A program made the position numbers and the translations under genes. From Gammaproteobacteria bacterium (GTDB lineage: Bacteria; Pseudomonadota; Gammaproteobacteria; Tenderiales; Tenderiaceae): 8,459 nucleotides of DNA. The DNA is taken from positions 1 to 8,459 of the forward strand of contig JAJRWO010000078.1 in NCBI GenBank assembly GCA_024276775.1, read 5' to 3'. Under the pieces are notes generated by a model that did no database searches, was not told the origin of the DNA, and saw only the letters and a program-made list of their open reading frames with translations. This document shows positions 7,023 to 8,459 of the stretch, in pieces; within the stretch, counting starts at the first letter, position 1; each line of letters starts with the position of its first letter.

Positions 7023-7051
7023 ATTTTAGCATGCTTGTTGGCAAGGATTAA
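7023..7051 (-). promoter_or_regulatory. Candidate promoter for the FAD/Fe-S oxidoreductase gene
   Basis: On the minus strand, -10 TAAAAT (plus 7023-7028) has a TG one base upstream (an extended -10, TGCTAAAAT). It lies 17 nt from a weak -35, TTAATC (plus 7046-7051). Transcription would start near 7016, leaving a leader of about 40 nt before ATG 6976. This is by eye only. Confidence 0.45.
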
Positions 7052-7081
7052 CGACCAATTAGTAGTGGTATTGACAACAAT

Positions 7082-7086
7082 AAGGA
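7082..7086 (+). promoter_or_regulatory. Ribosome binding site AAGGA
   Basis: AAGGA at 7082-7086 lies 10 nt before ATG 7097, slightly long but acceptable. It supports that start over the in-frame Met14 codon at 7136. Confidence 0.55.
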
Positions 7087-7096
7087 CGCAAATAAC

Positions 7097-8179
7097 ATGA
7101 ACGGCAACAATCACGGAATCAACCTTGCAGTGCTGATGCGTCTACAACCGATCAATTCACTGCTTGAAGACCAGATCATCGAACTGGCTGGACAAACCCA
7201 GGAACAGACTCTGCAGGCTGGCCAAACCTTGTTCAAAATAAACGATGCCGACACCGATCTGATCTACCTGGTCGAAGGTGAAATAGAGATCTCCCCAAGC
7301 AGTGGAACCCCCTATAAAATCAGAAGCGGCACCCCCGAAAGCTGTAAACCCCTAAGCGAATATAATCCACACCACAGCACTGCCGTGACAATCAAACCTA
7401 TTCAGTACATACGCATAGACAGGGACTTGGTTGATACCATGCTCATCTGGGCCGAAAGTGCCTCATCTAAAAATGAAGAGGTCATCATGAGCGGTAACGA
7501 CATCATCACTATTGATACCGATGAACTGAAAAACAAGATGCAGCATCTACCCAATTTTCGCAAACTACCCGCTGCCAATATTGACCGGCTATTGGAAAAA
7601 ATGGAACCCATTCGCGTGGATGCCGGTGAGGTAGTCATTCGCCAGGGCGATGAAGGTGACTATTTTTACTTCATCGAAAAGGGAAAGGTGTTGGTCACCG
7701 TCAATGACAAAAATAGAGGCGGCCCCACCGACATAGCCCACCTTGGCGAAGGCTCAACTTTTGGCGAAGCCGCACTTATTTCAAACGCCCCGCGCAATGC
7801 CACCGTCTCAATGCAGACCAGTGGCATACTGCTACGCCTGACCAAAGACAACTTCCTCAAATTAATGCAAAGCCCCGTTCAAAACTGGCTCAATTACACT
7901 GACGCCATGGATAATATTGCGAAAGATGCCACCTGGATTGACTCCCGCAGCAGTGCCGACTTTAACAAACACCACTTAGCCGGTGCTATCAACATCCCCA
8001 TCAACGAAGCCCATCGCCGTTCTCAGGATCTCGATACCAACGCAACTTACATTTGTTATTGCCAAACCGGTCGGCGCAGCTCTGCTGTCGCCTTTATTCT
8101 CAGCCAGTATGCTATTGATGTAATGGTATTGCAGGATGGCTTATCCAGCCTCGATACTGACGTAGAAATGTTCATCTAA
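7097..8179 (+). CDS. Tandem cyclic-nucleotide-binding and rhodanese-domain protein
   Basis: This 360-residue protein appears cytoplasmic, with no signal peptide or membrane helix. Residues about 13-118 form a degenerate cyclic-nucleotide-binding fold: the strands are recognisable (AGQTLFKINDADTDLIYLVEGEIEI), but the phosphate cassette is reduced to PLSEYNPHHSTAV, without the usual Gly-Glu and Arg. Residues about 150-261 are an intact cNMP-binding domain, with the cassette FGEAAL (222-227) and PRNAT (232-236), whose Glu224 and Arg233 are those expected to contact ribose and phosphate. Residues about 277-353 are a rhodanese domain with WIDSRSSADF, HHLAGAINIP and the active-site loop CQTGRRS (322-328, catalytic Cys322). 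No helix-turn-helix is seen, so it is not a Crp-type regulator. It probably senses cAMP or a related ligand and acts on sulfane sulfur or a phosphatase-like target; the ligand and substrate are unknown. It is divergent from the FAD/Fe-S gene, with 120 nt between the starts. No terminator is seen after it. Confidence 0.88.
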   Translation: MNGNNHGINLAVLMRLQPINSLLEDQIIELAGQTQEQTLQAGQTLFKINDADTDLIYLVEGEIEISPSSGTPYKIRSGTPESCKPLSEYNPHHSTAVTIKPIQYIRIDRDLVDTMLIWAESASSKNEEVIMSGNDIITIDTDELKNKMQHLPNFRKLPAANIDRLLEKMEPIRVDAGEVVIRQGDEGDYFYFIEKGKVLVTVNDKNRGGPTDIAHLGEGSTFGEAALISNAPRNATVSMQTSGILLRLTKDNFLKLMQSPVQNWLNYTDAMDNIAKDATWIDSRSSADFNKHHLAGAINIPINEAHRRSQDLDTNATYICYCQTGRRSSAVAFILSQYAIDVMVLQDGLSSLDTDVEMFI

Positions 8180-8203
8180 CAAACCGCCAAGATTCTTTCA
8201 GGG

Positions 8204-8459
8204 AGGCAATATCGAGTAGAGAGTGACTGACCAATCGATCTGATGTGTCGAGTACTGAGTGTCAGCCGGCAACCACTATCGGCGCAATACCGAAGCCAGG
8301 CTAACAAGCCCTGAGCATGGTGAAGAATATAGCCGTCGCCAGTCAGTATAGCTATGGACGGCGGCGGATGAAAAAAGCCGGTGTTACCGTTCGGAGTAAA
8401 AATAAATTCAAGGTCACCACCAACAGCAAGCACAAATCATCTTTGTTTGAGAATTTACA
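8204..8459 (+). pseudogene. Decayed IS3-family transposase (OrfB) fragment, running off the window
   Basis: Two reading frames together resemble the N-terminal part of an IS3-family OrfB. Frame 2 (8204-8311) reads RQYRVESD, TGA stop (8228-8230), PIDLMCRVLSVS, then ends at TGA 8312. Frame 1 takes over at about 8305-8310 and reads ALSMVKNIAVASQYSYGRRRM (8308-8370), then KKAGVTVRSKNKFKVTTNSK to the edge. IS3 OrfB proteins typically have MCRVLGVSRSGYY early, then YG-RRM, about 20 residues of HTH_21, and then LMKEAGV and KYKVTT. Here YGRRRM runs straight into KKAGV, so about 60 bp appear to be missing in frame. A one-base loss explains the shift near 8308. The catalytic DDE residues would lie beyond the window. 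No OrfA or terminal inverted repeat is seen on the left, so that end is lost. This is by recall of the family, not alignment. Confidence 0.7.

Noticed and set aside
7071..7098. Perfect -35 TTGACA (7071-7076) with TAACAT (7093-7098) at 16 nt
   Set aside because: The -10 would overlap the ATG at 7097, so transcripts would start inside the coding region and could not make the full protein.
6977..7114. Extended N-terminus of the large oxidoreductase, starting at 7114 on the minus strand
   Set aside because: The extra 46 codons show no family resemblance, overlap the start of the divergent gene and would cover both promoters. Recognisable sequence begins at the Met at 6976.
8176..8433. Minus-strand open frame of 85 codons at the right end
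   Set aside because: The plus strand here encodes recognisable transposase fragments, while the minus product has no family features.
1..8459. CRISPR array, tRNA or rRNA genes
   Set aside because: No regularly spaced direct repeats and no tRNA-like cloverleaf or rRNA signature was seen. Nearly all the sequence is accounted for by protein genes.

Overview
The window looks like chromosome from a gammaproteobacterium of medium GC. I infer this from family resemblance only: Ton/Tol-type motor proteins with an AgmX/PglI-type TonB tail, a long FAD/Fe-S dehydrogenase with a DUF3683-like N-terminus, and a cyclic-nucleotide-binding/rhodanese protein. No rRNA, tRNA or species marker is present.

Layout. 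(1) Positions 1-3039, plus strand: a tight operon of a small exported protein, an ExbB/TolQ-type channel, two successive ExbD-type proteins, and a TonB-like periplasm-spanning protein. A probable upstream member ends at 24, just inside the window. The last three junctions are only 2-5 nt. The operon ends at a strong hairpin (3062-3096) that can stop transcription from both directions. (2) Positions 3122-6976, minus strand: one gene of 1284 codons fusing a DUF3683-like domain, a GlcD/D-lactate-dehydrogenase-type FAD module, two 4Fe-4S clusters and two cysteine-rich CCG domains. (3) Positions 6977-7096: a divergent promoter region. (4) Positions 7097-8179, plus strand: a protein with two cyclic-nucleotide-binding folds (the first degenerate) and a C-terminal rhodanese domain. 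(5) Positions 8204 to the end: a decayed IS3-family transposase fragment with a stop, a frameshift and an internal deletion, running off the window.

How the parts work together. The first operon should form an inner-membrane proton-driven motor (ExbB pentamer plus ExbD dimer) that moves a TonB-like arm through the periplasm. Its cargo is not evident. The most striking feature is that the first ExbD has Asn where the essential proton-carrying Asp belongs, while the second keeps the Asp. This suggests an asymmetric heterodimeric stator with one proton site. The large oxidoreductase probably oxidises a 2-hydroxyacid and passes electrons through its Fe-S centres to the quinone pool or another acceptor. 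The divergent cyclic-nucleotide/rhodanese gene shares its control region and may be functionally linked, but that is inference.
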